Positions 17,146 through 27,000 of a DNA stretch of 64,000 bases are shown here, in pieces. The stretch covers positions 62,001 to 126,000 of the forward strand of contig JADJQY010000013.1 of NCBI GenBank assembly GCA_016712505.1. The letters run 5' to 3'. The DNA is from Candidatus Eiseniibacteriota bacterium (GTDB lineage Bacteria; Eisenbacteria; RBG-16-71-46; CAIMUX01). The notes under the pieces were generated by a model that worked only from the letters and a program-made list of their open reading frames with translations, was not told where the DNA came from and did no database searches. Each line of letters starts with the position of its first letter. The stretch's first letter is position 1. The position numbers were made by a program, and so were the translations under genes.

Positions 17146-18606
17146 ATGCCCCTCGATGCGTTGATGCTCTCGCGACTGCAGTTCGCGTTCACCATTGCGT
17201 TTCACTACCTGTTTCCTCCGCTCACCATCGGCCTCGGTGTCCTGCTGGTGATGATGGAGACGATGTTCCACCGCACCCGGCTGCCGATCTACGGATCGAT
17301 GGCCCGATTCTGGACGAAGATCTTCGCGGTCAACTTCGCCATGGGGGTCGCGACCGGGATCGTGATGGAGTTCGAGTTCGGAACCAACTGGGCGACCTAC
17401 TCGCGCTTCGTCGGGGATGTCTTTGGTTCGGCCCTGGCGGCGGAAGGAATCTTCGCGTTCTTCCTCGAATCTGGATTTCTCGCCGTGTTGGTCTTTGGCT
17501 GGGATCGCGTGAGCCCGCGCATGCACCTCTTCTCCACCGTGATGGTTGCGCTGGGCGGCATCTTCTCTTCGATCTGGATCACGGTGGCCAACTCCTGGCA
17601 GCAGACGCCGGCCGGACACCACCTGGTCGGAGAGGGGTTGATGCGTCGGGCCGAGATCGTGGACTTCTGGGCGATGGTGTTCAACCCGTCGAGCGTGCCG
17701 CGACTCCTGCATGTCTGGACCGGATCGTTCCTGCTCGGGGCGTTCTTCGTCATGAGCATCTCCGCCTGGTACCTCCTGCGGCGGCGGCACGAGGAGTTTG
17801 CCCGGCGCAGCTTCACCCTCGCGCTGGCGTTGGGAACGGTCGGGGCGCTCGCCGCCCCACTCACCGGCGACATTCAGGGGAAGGTGGTCGCGAAGTATCA
17901 GCCGGCCAAGCTGGCAGCCTTCGAAGGACACTTCCACACCGGGGAGGGGCCGGCCCCGCTCTACCTCATCGGCTGGCCGGATGTGGAGGCGCAGCAGGTG
18001 CGTTACGGCATCGCCATCCCCGGCCTGCTCAGCTTTCTCGCCCACGGCGACCTTTCTACCCCGGTGACCGGATTGGACCGGATCCCGCGCGACGAGTGGC
18101 CGCCGGTCGAGATCCCCTTCCTGAGCTTCCACCTCATGGTCGGACTCGGCCTGACGATGCTCGGGTTGGTGGTGCTGGCCCACCTCCTCCGGTTCGGCGG
18201 CCGACTCTGGCGGCAGCGTTGGCTCCTCTGGGTATTCGTCTTTGCCGTGCTTGCCCCTTACGCGGCGAACCTGCTCGGCTGGACCGCGGCCGAGGTGGGA
18301 CGACAACCGTGGGTGGTCTACGGTTTGCTCCGCACCGCCGACGGGCTCTCGAAGTCAGTTGCGGCCGAGCACGTCCTCGCCTCCATCCTCATGTTCGGTG
18401 TGATCTACGCGCTTCTCTTCGCCGTCTGGGTCTACGTCTTGAATGACAAGATCCAGCATGGTCCGGAGGAGTTGACCGCCGATGAGCCGCGGTACGCCGG
18501 GCGCGGACTTCTGGCTACGATCACCGGATTGGCCGATCGTTCGGGTCCTTCCCTCACCCAGGTGCGGAAGTGGATCGCGCGACGAGGACCGGGAGGAAAG
18601 CACTAG
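17146..18606 (+). CDS. cydA: Cytochrome bd ubiquinol oxidase subunit I, short Q-loop type
   Basis: This is the quinol-oxidising, haem-bearing subunit of a bd-type terminal oxidase in the inner membrane. The 486 residues contain the N-terminal haem ligand His20 (AFHYLFPPLT), a second ligand in LLHVWTGSF, the quinol-site GWTAAEVGRQPW and a Met in SFHLMVG. The Q loop between GDIQGKVVAKYQPAK and the next span is short and lacks the roughly 60-residue insert of E. coli CydA, as in the cyanide-insensitive (CIO) subfamily. The cydB start codon follows the stop directly. Confidence 0.95.
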   Translation: MPLDALMLSRLQFAFTIAFHYLFPPLTIGLGVLLVMMETMFHRTRLPIYGSMARFWTKIFAVNFAMGVATGIVMEFEFGTNWATYSRFVGDVFGSALAAEGIFAFFLESGFLAVLVFGWDRVSPRMHLFSTVMVALGGIFSSIWITVANSWQQTPAGHHLVGEGLMRRAEIVDFWAMVFNPSSVPRLLHVWTGSFLLGAFFVMSISAWYLLRRRHEEFARRSFTLALALGTVGALAAPLTGDIQGKVVAKYQPAKLAAFEGHFHTGEGPAPLYLIGWPDVEAQQVRYGIAIPGLLSFLAHGDLSTPVTGLDRIPRDEWPPVEIPFLSFHLMVGLGLTMLGLVVLAHLLRFGGRLWRQRWLLWVFVFAVLAPYAANLLGWTAAEVGRQPWVVYGLLRTADGLSKSVAAEHVLASILMFGVIYALLFAVWVYVLNDKIQHGPEELTADEPRYAGRGLLATITGLADRSGPSLTQVRKWIARRGPGGKH

Positions 18607-19623
18607 ATGGACCTTCACCTCTTCTGGTTCGCCACACTCGGAGTCCTGCTGGCCGGGTACGCCATTCTCGATGGATTCGATCTCGGGGTCGGGATCATGC
18701 ACCTCTCGGTGCGGGACGACTCGGAGCGACGCATCCTGATGAACTCGATCGGGCCGCTCTGGGACGGGAACGAGGTCTGGCTCGTGACCTTCGGCGGCGC
18801 GCTGTTCGCCGCCTTCCCCCGGGCTTACGCCACCGCCTTTTCCGGATTCTATCTCCCGTTCATGTTCCTGCTCTGCGCCCTCATCTTCCGCGCGGTCTCG
18901 CTCGAGTTCCGGAGCAAGAGGCCGGAGCCGCATTGGCGGGCCTTCTGGGACGGCTCGTTCTTTCTGGCCAGCGCGGGGGCGACCTTTCTCTTCGGCGTTG
19001 CCGTGGGCAACTCGATCGCCGGCTTGCCGATCGGGGCCACCGGGGAGTTCGAGGGGGGGCTGGCTGACTTGCTGCGGCCGTACCCGCTGCTCGTCGGGTG
19101 TCTCGCCGTGGCGACCTTCGCGATGCACGGTTCGATCTATCTCTACCTCAAGACCGAAGGTGACCTCCAATCGCGGATCCAGCGTTGGATGTGGCGGACC
19201 TTCGGCCTGTTCCTCGTGGTCTATCTCTTCACCACCATGGTGACCTTGGTCTCGATTCCCGCCGCAGTGCGGAACTTCGAGCGGATGCCATGGGCCTGGG
19301 GCGCAGTCTTTCTCAACGTGCTGGCGATTGCCAATATTCCGCGAGCCATCTTTCTCCAGCGACCAGGGTATGCGTTCTTGTCGTCCGCCTACACCATCGC
19401 GTCGCTCACCTTTCTCTTCGGGATCGCGCTCTATCCCAATCTGATCGTCTCGAGTCTCGATCCGGCACACAACTTGACCATCTACACCGCGGCTTCCTCG
19501 GAGAAGACGTTGCGCTTGATGCGCACCATCGCCTTCCTGGGCATGCCGTTCGTGCTCGCCTACACCGCCATCGTCTACTGGGTCTTCCGGGGAAAGGTGC
19601 AGCTTGGAAAATTCAGCTACTGA
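18607..19623 (+). CDS. cydB: Cytochrome bd ubiquinol oxidase subunit II
   Basis: The 338-residue protein has eight to nine hydrophobic spans and the CydB signatures LDGFDLGVGI (residues 21-30) and GPLWDGNEVWL. It supports haem insertion and stability of CydA. The ATG at 18607 follows the cydA stop with no gap, so translation is probably coupled. No small cydX gene or cydDC exporter is visible in the window. The next gene starts inside the last 20 bases. Confidence 0.95.
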   Translation: MDLHLFWFATLGVLLAGYAILDGFDLGVGIMHLSVRDDSERRILMNSIGPLWDGNEVWLVTFGGALFAAFPRAYATAFSGFYLPFMFLLCALIFRAVSLEFRSKRPEPHWRAFWDGSFFLASAGATFLFGVAVGNSIAGLPIGATGEFEGGLADLLRPYPLLVGCLAVATFAMHGSIYLYLKTEGDLQSRIQRWMWRTFGLFLVVYLFTTMVTLVSIPAAVRNFERMPWAWGAVFLNVLAIANIPRAIFLQRPGYAFLSSAYTIASLTFLFGIALYPNLIVSSLDPAHNLTIYTAASSEKTLRLMRTIAFLGMPFVLAYTAIVYWVFRGKVQLGKFSY

Positions 19624-20835
19624 GTCTGGGGCCGCGGGGTCGGCCCACTTCGCCCACCTCTGGGCGCTCGATCGCTCGATCACCTTCTTGAACCACGGTT
19701 CGTTCGGCGCCTGTCCACGCGTGGTGTTGGAGAAGCAGACCGAACTTCGCGCCCGGCTGGAGAGCGAGCCGGTGCGTTTCTTCGTTCGCGAACTGCCCGA
19801 CCTTCTGGAAGGGTCCAGAGCGATCCTGTCCGACTTCCTGGACGCCGACCCGGACGACGTGGCGTTCGTGGGGAACGCCACCGGCGGGGTCAATGCCGTA
19901 TTGCGGTCGCTTCGACTCGAGTCCGGGGACGAGCTCCTGGTCAGCGATCAGGAGTACAACGCCTGCCGGAATGCGCTCGAGGTGAAGGCGGAGGAGTGCG
20001 GGGCCAAGGTGGTCGTGGCGGCCATCCCCTATCCGCTGCGCTCCGCCGACCAGGTGATTGAAGGGTTCCTGGCCCGGGTGACGCCCCGCACGCGCCTGGC
20101 CATGATCGACCATGTGACCAGCCAGACCGGTCTGGTGCTGCCGATCGACCGACTGGCGGCGGAACTCCGGTCGCGGGGGATCGCGGTGCTGGTCGACGGA
20201 GCGCACGCTCCCGGGATGGTCCCCCTCTCGCTGCGCCGCCTCGGGGTCGACTACTACACCGGCAACTGCCACAAGTGGATCTGCGCTCCGAAGGGAGCGG
20301 CCTTCCTCTGGGTGGCGCCGAAGCATCAGGGGTTGGTTCGCCCGCCGGTGATCAGCCACGGGTGGAACTCCACGCGCACCGATCGCTCGCGCTTCCGCCT
20401 CCTCTTCGATTGGCAGGGAACCTGGGATCCGACGGCCTACCTGTGCGTCGGTGAGGCGATCCGCTATCTGGGCGGGTTGTTCCCCGGGGATGGGCGGAGC
20501 TCCGGGCGCGCAACCGCACCCTCGCCCTGGCGGCGCGGGAGCTGCTCTCGCGCACCCTGGGGGTCGCGCCGGCGGCGCCGGAGGAGATGATCGGCTCGCT
20601 GGCCACCGTTCCGCTCCCGGACGACCCGGCACCACGACGGCCGGTCGGGACCGCGATCGATGAGATCGACCCGCTACAGGAGGCGCTCTATCAGCGTCAT
20701 CGAATCGAGGTGCCGATCGTGAACTGGCCGGCCCCGCCGCGCCGCATCGTACGGGTGTCGGCCCAGATCCACAATCAGATGGCCGACTACGAGCACCTCG
20801 CCCGGGCGCTCCTCGAGGAGCTGGCTGCCGGTTGA
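19604..20835 (+). pseudogene. Class V aminotransferase (isopenicillin-N epimerase-like), interrupted by one frameshift
   Basis: Read with one frame change, this is a full-length PLP-dependent enzyme of about 410 residues. The N-terminal 295 residues (from ITFLNHGSFGACP, with the PLP-lysine region GNCHKWICAPKGAAF) lie in one frame. The C-terminal part (GWAELRARNRTLALAAREL through a typical end) lies in another. The switch is at CCCCGGGG, 20482-20489; adding one G restores a continuous homologous reading. The family covers epimerases and cysteine-desulfurase-like enzymes; the substrate is unknown. The start at 19604 overlaps cydB by 20 bp. It may be a true pseudogene, a sequencing error in a G run, or less likely a programmed frameshift. 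Confidence 0.8.
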
Positions 20836-20862
20836 TTCGTCGATCGCCGCCCGCCGCGGCGG

Positions 20863-22197
20863 CTAGTTCCCCGGAAGCGCACTCCCCTTGCCGTAGAGAC
20901 GCGGGAGCCAGAGGCTCAGATCGGGCCAGTAGGTGATCACCAGGAGAGCGATCGCCAGCACGATCAGGAACGGCACCGTCGCGCGGTACACCTCGGTCAC
21001 CGACCGGCGGAAACGGAACGAGGAGATGAACAGGTTGAGCCCGAACGGCGGCGTGAGGAAGCCGATCTCCAGGTTGGTCAGGAAGATGATCCCGAGGTGC
21101 ACCAGGTCGACGTCATACTCCAGCGCGATCGGCAGGATGAGCGGGATCACGATCAGGGCGGAGAAGATCTCCATGAGCGAGCCGATGATCAGCAGGAAGA
21201 CGTTCAGCACGAGCAGGAAGGTGATCTTGTTCGTGATGAAGGTTCGGATCCATTCGAGCACCCGCATCGGTACTTCGGCATCGATCAGGTAGTTGGTCAG
21301 CCCCATGGCACTGCCCAGGATCATCAGGATCGCGCCGACCAAGGTCATGCTCTCGGTCGCGATGGCGGGGATGCGGCTCCACTTGATATCGCGATAGATC
21401 ACCACCTCGACCAGCAGGGCGTAGATCGCGGTGACCGTCGCCGCCTCGGTCACGGTCAGCTTGCCGCCGAAGATGCCCCCCAGAATGATGAAAGGGAGAG
21501 GGATCTCCCAGGCCGCTTCCTTGACCGCCGGCCAGAGGTCGCGCATCCCTTCGCGAAACGAGGTGCGTTGGACCTCGCGACCGCGACCCTGGGCCACCGC
21601 CATGACGCCGAGCAGCGCGATGAGGAAGACGCCCGGGAGCAGGCCGGCCAGGAACAGCTTGTCCACGTCGGGGGTGGCGCCCGGGGGGAGTCCGAGTCCG
21701 CTTGCCGCCTGGGTCGCGACGAAGCTGTAGAGGATCATGGGGAGGCTTGGGGGAAAGAGGAAGCCGAGGCTGCCCGAGGTGGTGAGCAGCCCGAGTGAGT
21801 AGCGCTCGCGGAATCCGACCGCCATCAGGGCGGGCATCAGCAGCCCCCCCATGGCGACGATCGTCACCCCGCTACCGCCGGTGAAGGCGGTGAAGATGGC
21901 GCAGGCCACCATCGCCACGATGGCGAGGCTTCCGGGGATCCAACCGAAGAAGGCGCTGGTCACGCGCACCAGCCGCTGCGGGGTCCGACTCTCGGCGAAG
22001 AGATAGCCGGCGAAGGTGAACATCGGGATCGAGATCAAGATGGGGGAGGTCGCGAGGCGCGCCATCTCGGTCACGACGGCGCTGGAGGAGATCTCCTGCC
22101 GCCAGAAGGCAAAGAGGGCCGATCCGGCCAACACGGAGAAGAGCGGCGCACCGAGAATCGCGACCAGGACCAGCCCGAGGGCGACCAGGAGGTTCAC
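20863..22197 (-). CDS. TRAP transporter large permease subunit (DctM-type)
   Basis: The 444-residue membrane protein has about twelve spans and DctM-family motifs such as FAGYLFAES, FTAFTGGSGVTIVAMGGL and FLFPPSLPMILY. It forms the sodium-driven translocation channel of a TRAP carboxylate importer. The start is a GTG overlapping the stop of the small-subunit gene by four bases (GTGA). The window contains no periplasmic solute-binding protein (DctP/TAXI), so the substrate cannot be guessed. Confidence 0.92.
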   Translation of the reverse strand: MNLLVALGLVLVAILGAPLFSVLAGSALFAFWRQEISSSAVVTEMARLATSPILISIPMFTFAGYLFAESRTPQRLVRVTSAFFGWIPGSLAIVAMVACAIFTAFTGGSGVTIVAMGGLLMPALMAVGFRERYSLGLLTTSGSLGFLFPPSLPMILYSFVATQAASGLGLPPGATPDVDKLFLAGLLPGVFLIALLGVMAVAQGRGREVQRTSFREGMRDLWPAVKEAAWEIPLPFIILGGIFGGKLTVTEAATVTAIYALLVEVVIYRDIKWSRIPAIATESMTLVGAILMILGSAMGLTNYLIDAEVPMRVLEWIRTFITNKITFLLVLNVFLLIIGSLMEIFSALIVIPLILPIALEYDVDLVHLGIIFLTNLEIGFLTPPFGLNLFISSFRFRRSVTEVYRATVPFLIVLAIALLVITYWPDLSLWLPRLYGKGSALPGN

Positions 22198-22778
22198 GCG
22201 TGGGCCTCCTCGGCCGTCGGCCAGATCGCCTGGATCACGAAACGATAGGAAAGCAGCCCGAATCCCCAGAAAAGAATCGACTGCGCGAGCCAGCTCGGGA
22301 TTCCGAGGAATCCGTGAGTTCCGGCCTCCTTCTCCTGGAGGATGTACTCGTAGGCGCCGTTGGACATCAAGGCACAGACCAGCGCGGCACCGACCGAGAG
22401 GATCCGCCGGGTCAGGACGGCCTGCTCCTTGGGGAGCGCGCGTTGCACCACGTCGATGTGGAGGTGCCGTCCGCGCGAAGTGGCAGCCAACGCGCCGAGG
22501 AAGGCGAGCCACAGGACCAGGGTTCGGGTCAGCGGGTCGATCCAGAGCAGGCCGGTATGAAACAGGTTGCGCAGGAGGATCTGAACTCCGGAGAGGCCGA
22601 TCATGAGGGCCAGGACGACGCAGAAGACAGCCCCCTCGAACCGCCCGGTCCAGAGATGGAGACGATCCGGACCGATCCGGCGGCGCAGGAGGGCGTGTGT
22701 GCCGATCAAGACTGCCACCAGTCCCGCGAGCAGTCCGAGATATCCCGATCCAGGGGCGATCGACGGGGGCGCGTCCAT
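22194..22778 (-). CDS. TRAP transporter small permease subunit (DctQ-type)
   Basis: The 194-residue protein has four main hydrophobic spans after a short N-terminal hydrophobic region, with the DctQ-like stretch VQILLRNLFHTGLLWIDPLTR and RGRHLHIDVVQ. It assists DctM in TRAP importers. ATG 22778 is chosen because the membrane-spanning part starts soon after; the ribosome site (GGGAGA at 12 nt) is weak. It is divergent from the secreted protein gene at 22983 across 204 bp, where I see no clear promoter. Confidence 0.85.
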   Translation of the reverse strand: MDAPPSIAPGSGYLGLLAGLVAVLIGTHALLRRRIGPDRLHLWTGRFEGAVFCVVLALMIGLSGVQILLRNLFHTGLLWIDPLTRTLVLWLAFLGALAATSRGRHLHIDVVQRALPKEQAVLTRRILSVGAALVCALMSNGAYEYILQEKEAGTHGFLGIPSWLAQSILFWGFGLLSYRFVIQAIWPTAEEAHA

Positions 22779-22982
22779 GGCTCCGATTCTCCCGATGGCC
22801 TTCGGTCTCGATTCGACGCCGCCGGGGTCGCGGGCCCTTCGCGGCGCGACACGGCTCGAATGGTCGACGCGGGGAAACCTAGCGGACCGGTGCAGTGGCC
22901 GTCCACCGCGTCCCACCCGGCGCGTGCAAGCGGAGCTGCCTCCGTGGTCCCGATCAGGCGACTCCTGGGCTAGACTCCGCGC

Positions 22983-23894
22983 ATGATGAGCAGACAACGA
23001 ACGGATAGCCGACCGAAGATGCCGCTGACCACGTTCCGCGACGGTCGGGGAGATGACGGGTCGCTGAGGCTGCGGCAACCCCCAGTTCGGACCATTGTCC
23101 TGACCCTCGCGATCCTCGGTCTCGGTGGGGCGGCGCTCTTCAGCACTCCGACGAGTCGTGCGCAGGAGGCCGAGACGCCGCGACAACCGCAGCTCAAGCC
23201 CGGCCGCTGGCTCCCGCTGCAGATGCTCTCGCGCGGGCAGAGTTCCGCGCCGGTGGAGGCTCGGCTGCAGAGCACGTTGGTCGGAGTCGTCGCGGTTCTC
23301 CAGTCCCACCCCGATCTCGCCTCACCGCTCGGGGTGATCGTCGGGCCGAAGCTGTGGGCCGGGGTGCGCGGCGGCGCGCCCTACCGACCCCTGGCGGCTA
23401 CCGTGAGGGGGCGGTCCGAGCCGCCGGCCGCGGGCGAGGTGGAGCTGGTGCTGAACGGCTTCTACGAGCCGTGTGGTTGCCCCAACGAGGTGATGTGGAC
23501 CATGCCGCAGATCGAACTCCGGATCCTGGTCAACTCGATCGAGTCGGTGGTCACGGCGGGAGTCGATCCGACGCACGCGATCGCTTCCTTCGAGGATAAG
23601 TCGTTTGCGACGCCGCGCTTGCGAGAAGTGTCGCCCGGGGTGCTGGTCAACGACGACCAGCCCGCGATCCGGGCGATCCTGACCCACCGAACCGAACCAC
23701 TCTTCGTCCCTGCTCCCGGCGAGACCGGCCGGGTGATCCCCAACCCCGACTTCTACAATCGATTCATACCCCCGGAAGAAGCGCAACTGCTGGTTCTCTG
23801 TCACCCGACCAAGCCCGATTCACTCCCTGAGACGGTGCGGCGCGGGTTCGAGACGCTCGACCTCGATGCCTGGCTGGACTTGCTGCAGGAGTAG
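22983..23894 (+). CDS. Hypothetical secreted or membrane-anchored protein
   Basis: I do not recognise a family. The 303-residue product has a charged N-terminus of about 33 residues, one hydrophobic segment (TIVLTLAILGLGGAALF) and a SRAQEAE cleavage-like site, suggesting export. The body contains FYEPCGCPNEVMW with two close cysteines (CGC) and a later Cys near the C-terminus. No repeats or catalytic motif stand out. It is followed by 163 bp and then the first giant Cys-rich protein, so it could belong to that cluster. Confidence 0.6.
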   Translation: MMSRQRTDSRPKMPLTTFRDGRGDDGSLRLRQPPVRTIVLTLAILGLGGAALFSTPTSRAQEAETPRQPQLKPGRWLPLQMLSRGQSSAPVEARLQSTLVGVVAVLQSHPDLASPLGVIVGPKLWAGVRGGAPYRPLAATVRGRSEPPAAGEVELVLNGFYEPCGCPNEVMWTMPQIELRILVNSIESVVTAGVDPTHAIASFEDKSFATPRLREVSPGVLVNDDQPAIRAILTHRTEPLFVPAPGETGRVIPNPDFYNRFIPPEEAQLLVLCHPTKPDSLPETVRRGFETLDLDAWLDLLQE

Positions 23895-24057
23895 GCGGGC
23901 GCCGCCCGTACCTGTCGAGAATTCGTTCGCGCGCACGACCTCGGAGGGACTACACTATTTCCGCGCGCGGCCAGGGCCGACCGCGTGCGACACGCCGTGC
24001 GCCTCCATCCCCCCGCCGCGCGCACGCGCCGTCTAGCGCCCGGACTCGGAGGGCATC

Positions 24058-27000
24058 ATGCGCTTTTTCTACACCCGTTCCACGACTCGACAGATCGTTG
24101 CGCGCACTTCACGGATCTTTGGCTTCTGCGCCGCGCTCGCGGCGCTCGGTGCCGCGCCCGGCCCTCTCGCTTGGGCGGGTCCGAACGCCGGAGGGGTGCT
24201 GCTCTTCCACGCCGCCGAGCAGATCGCCTACTGCCAGGACACGCAGTCGTACTGCGGACTCTCGGGGCAGCCCGGCTGCGAGGAGGTCGATGCCCGCGTC
24301 AATGGTCAGACGACGCGGGTCTGGTTTGCGCTGGCGGCGTTTCCCGACGGCGCGTCTCCGCGCGTGAAGGCGCTGTCGTTCGGAGTCGAATACGAGTCCA
24401 GTGGCGTCACTCTCGTCGCCCAGGGGTCGTGCGCGGATTTCGAGATCACCACGTCACAGTGGCCGAACAGTGGCGAGGGCACCGCGATCACCTGGAACAC
24501 GGCAAAGACCTCCGCGGTGACCGAGGCCTACTGGTTCGCCGGCTACAACTACTACGCTCCGGATCCGACGACCTTTGCCCTGCGGTCACACCCCACGCAG
24601 GGGGGCAACTTCGCTGATGACTCCGTTCCGGCCCTGCTCGATCCGATCGCGGACTACGGGCGCCTGGGCTTCGATCAAGAGGGGTACGTTCCCTGCTCCG
24701 TGCCGCCTCCGCAGACCGGCGCCTGCTGCGCCGCGGATGGATCGTGCTCCGTCCTTTCGGCGAGTGGGTGCGCGCAGGCCGGAGGCGTGCATCAAGGAGA
24801 TGAGACCGTCTGCGAGCCGAATCCCTGTCCGCCGGCCGGAGCGTGTTGTGCTGCCGACACCGGATGTCAGGTGCTGACCAGTGAGCTGTGCGCACTGGCA
24901 GACGGAATCTGGCAAGGAGCGGGTTCGGATTGTGATCCGAACCCCTGCCTCGATGTCCCGGCTGCGTGTTGCCTTCCATCCGGAGCGTGCGTGGTCCTGT
25001 CGGCGACGGACTGCGCATCGGCCGGAGGCGGCTATCAGGGGATCGGATTCGAATGCGGCGTCGGCGCGTGCCCTCCGGGTGGCGCGTGCTGTGCCGCGGA
25101 TGGCACCTGCGTGGTGCTCTTTGCCTCGGATTGCCTCGATGCTTATCAGGGGGACGGTTCGAGTTGTGATCCGAATCCGTGCGCGCAACCGTGTCCGGGG
25201 GTAGCGGAAGGCGGCGGGGAGTCCGAACTGCCGGAGGTTTATCCGAGTTCGAATCTGTTTGGTCGTCGCGGCGATGGCGGGGCGAATCAGGGAGGCGTGC
25301 TCCTGATGCACAGCAATCCGTCACTCACCTACACCGACGGAGCAGGACCGTTCTGCGGCGACTCCGGACTGGACGACTGCGCCCTGGCGAACAATCGCCA
25401 CGACGGAAGTGACGCGCGGGTCATCCACGTGCTGGCGGCGTTCCCGCTGCGCAGCTTCCCGCGCCTGATCGGGCTGACCTTCGGCCTGCGCCGCACCGAC
25501 TGCGCGGTGATCGAGGCCTGGGGATCCTGCGGCGACTTCGAGATCGCGACCGATGGGTGGCCGGGGAACAACCAGGGAACCGCGGTAGCGTGGGATGAAG
25601 CCCAGACCGGGCTGATGACCGAGGTCTACTGGTTCGCGGCCTATGCCTATGACGGGCGTGAGGCGACCCTCGGGCTCCGCACCCATCCGACGCAGGGACT
25701 CTACTTCGCCGATGATCAGGTTCCGGCGATCCTCGATCCGGTGGTCGCGGTGAGCGGTTTCGGATTCAATATCTCGAATGGCGATCCGGTGTGTCCGGCG
25801 CCCCTCCCTCCGGCCGGCGCCTGTTGTCTTCCGAGTGGAGACTGCGCGTTCCTGACCCCGGCGGCCTGCAGCACGAGCGGCGGCGCCTATCAGGGCGACG
25901 ATGTCGCCTGTCAACCCGACCTCTGTCCCCCTGGGGGGGCCTGCTGCGCCCCGGAAGGAAACTGCACCATCCTGACCAGCGACGCGTGCGCCCTCGCCGA
26001 GGGGATCTGGATCGGAGGCGAGAGCGTGTGCGACCCGAATCCCTGTCTGGCGCTCGAGGGGGCGTGCTGCCTTCCGTCCGGGGGCTGCGAGATTCGCTCG
26101 GTGGCCGACTGTCACGCCCAGGGAGGTGTCTTCCAGGGGATCGGCTCGGACTGCTCGGAGGTCATCTGTCCGCCGGTTGGCGCCTGCTGCTTCGTGGATG
26201 GCCACTGCGTGCTCAGCTTCGGGCCGGACTGCCTGGGCGTCTATCAAGGCGACGGCACGGCGTGCGATCCGAATCCTTGCCCGCAGCCCTGCCCGGGATT
26301 CTCCGGCGGAGGATCCGAGGCGCGGGGTTCCGAAACGATGCCTCCGATTGCCGGGGCCCAGCGCGGCAACGGTGGACCGAACGAGGGGGGCGTGCTGATC
26401 ATGCACAGCAACCCCGACTTGACCTTCACCGACGGTGGCGGGTCGTACTGCGGACAGTCGCAACTGACCGACTGCGAGGAGGCGATCAATCGGTACGACG
26501 GTCAGGACTCGCGCATCATCCACGTGCTGGCCGCGTTCCCCTTCCGGAGTCACCCGCGGATGGCCGGAGTGACCTTCGGCCTGCGGCGCACGGAGTGCGC
26601 GGTGATCGAATCCTGGGGACACTGCGGTGACAACGAAGCCACCACCAGTGGCTGGCCGAACAACCACGAAGGAACCGCGGTCACCTGGTTCACGCCGCAG
26701 ACCGCGCCGATCAACGAGGTGTACTGGTTCGCCGCCTACGCCTACGACGCACGGGTCGCCACCATGGGAATTCGAGTCCACCCGACGCAGGGGCTGTACT
26801 TCGCAGACGACAGCATCCCGGCGATCCTCGACCCGGTGGCGGCGGTGAGCGGATTCGGCTTCTACCTGGACGACGGTCCGGTGGTGTGTCCCGAGCCGTT
26901 GCCGGCGCGGGGGGCCTGTTGCCTCAACACCGGAGAGTGCCAGGTGCTGCTGCCAAACGAGTGCCTCAATGAGGCGGGCCGTTACCAGGGGGATGACACG

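Noticed and set aside
20482..20492. Programmed ribosomal frameshift in the aminotransferase
   Set aside because: No slippery heptamer with a downstream pseudoknot is evident, and this family is not known to use recoding; an indel is simpler.
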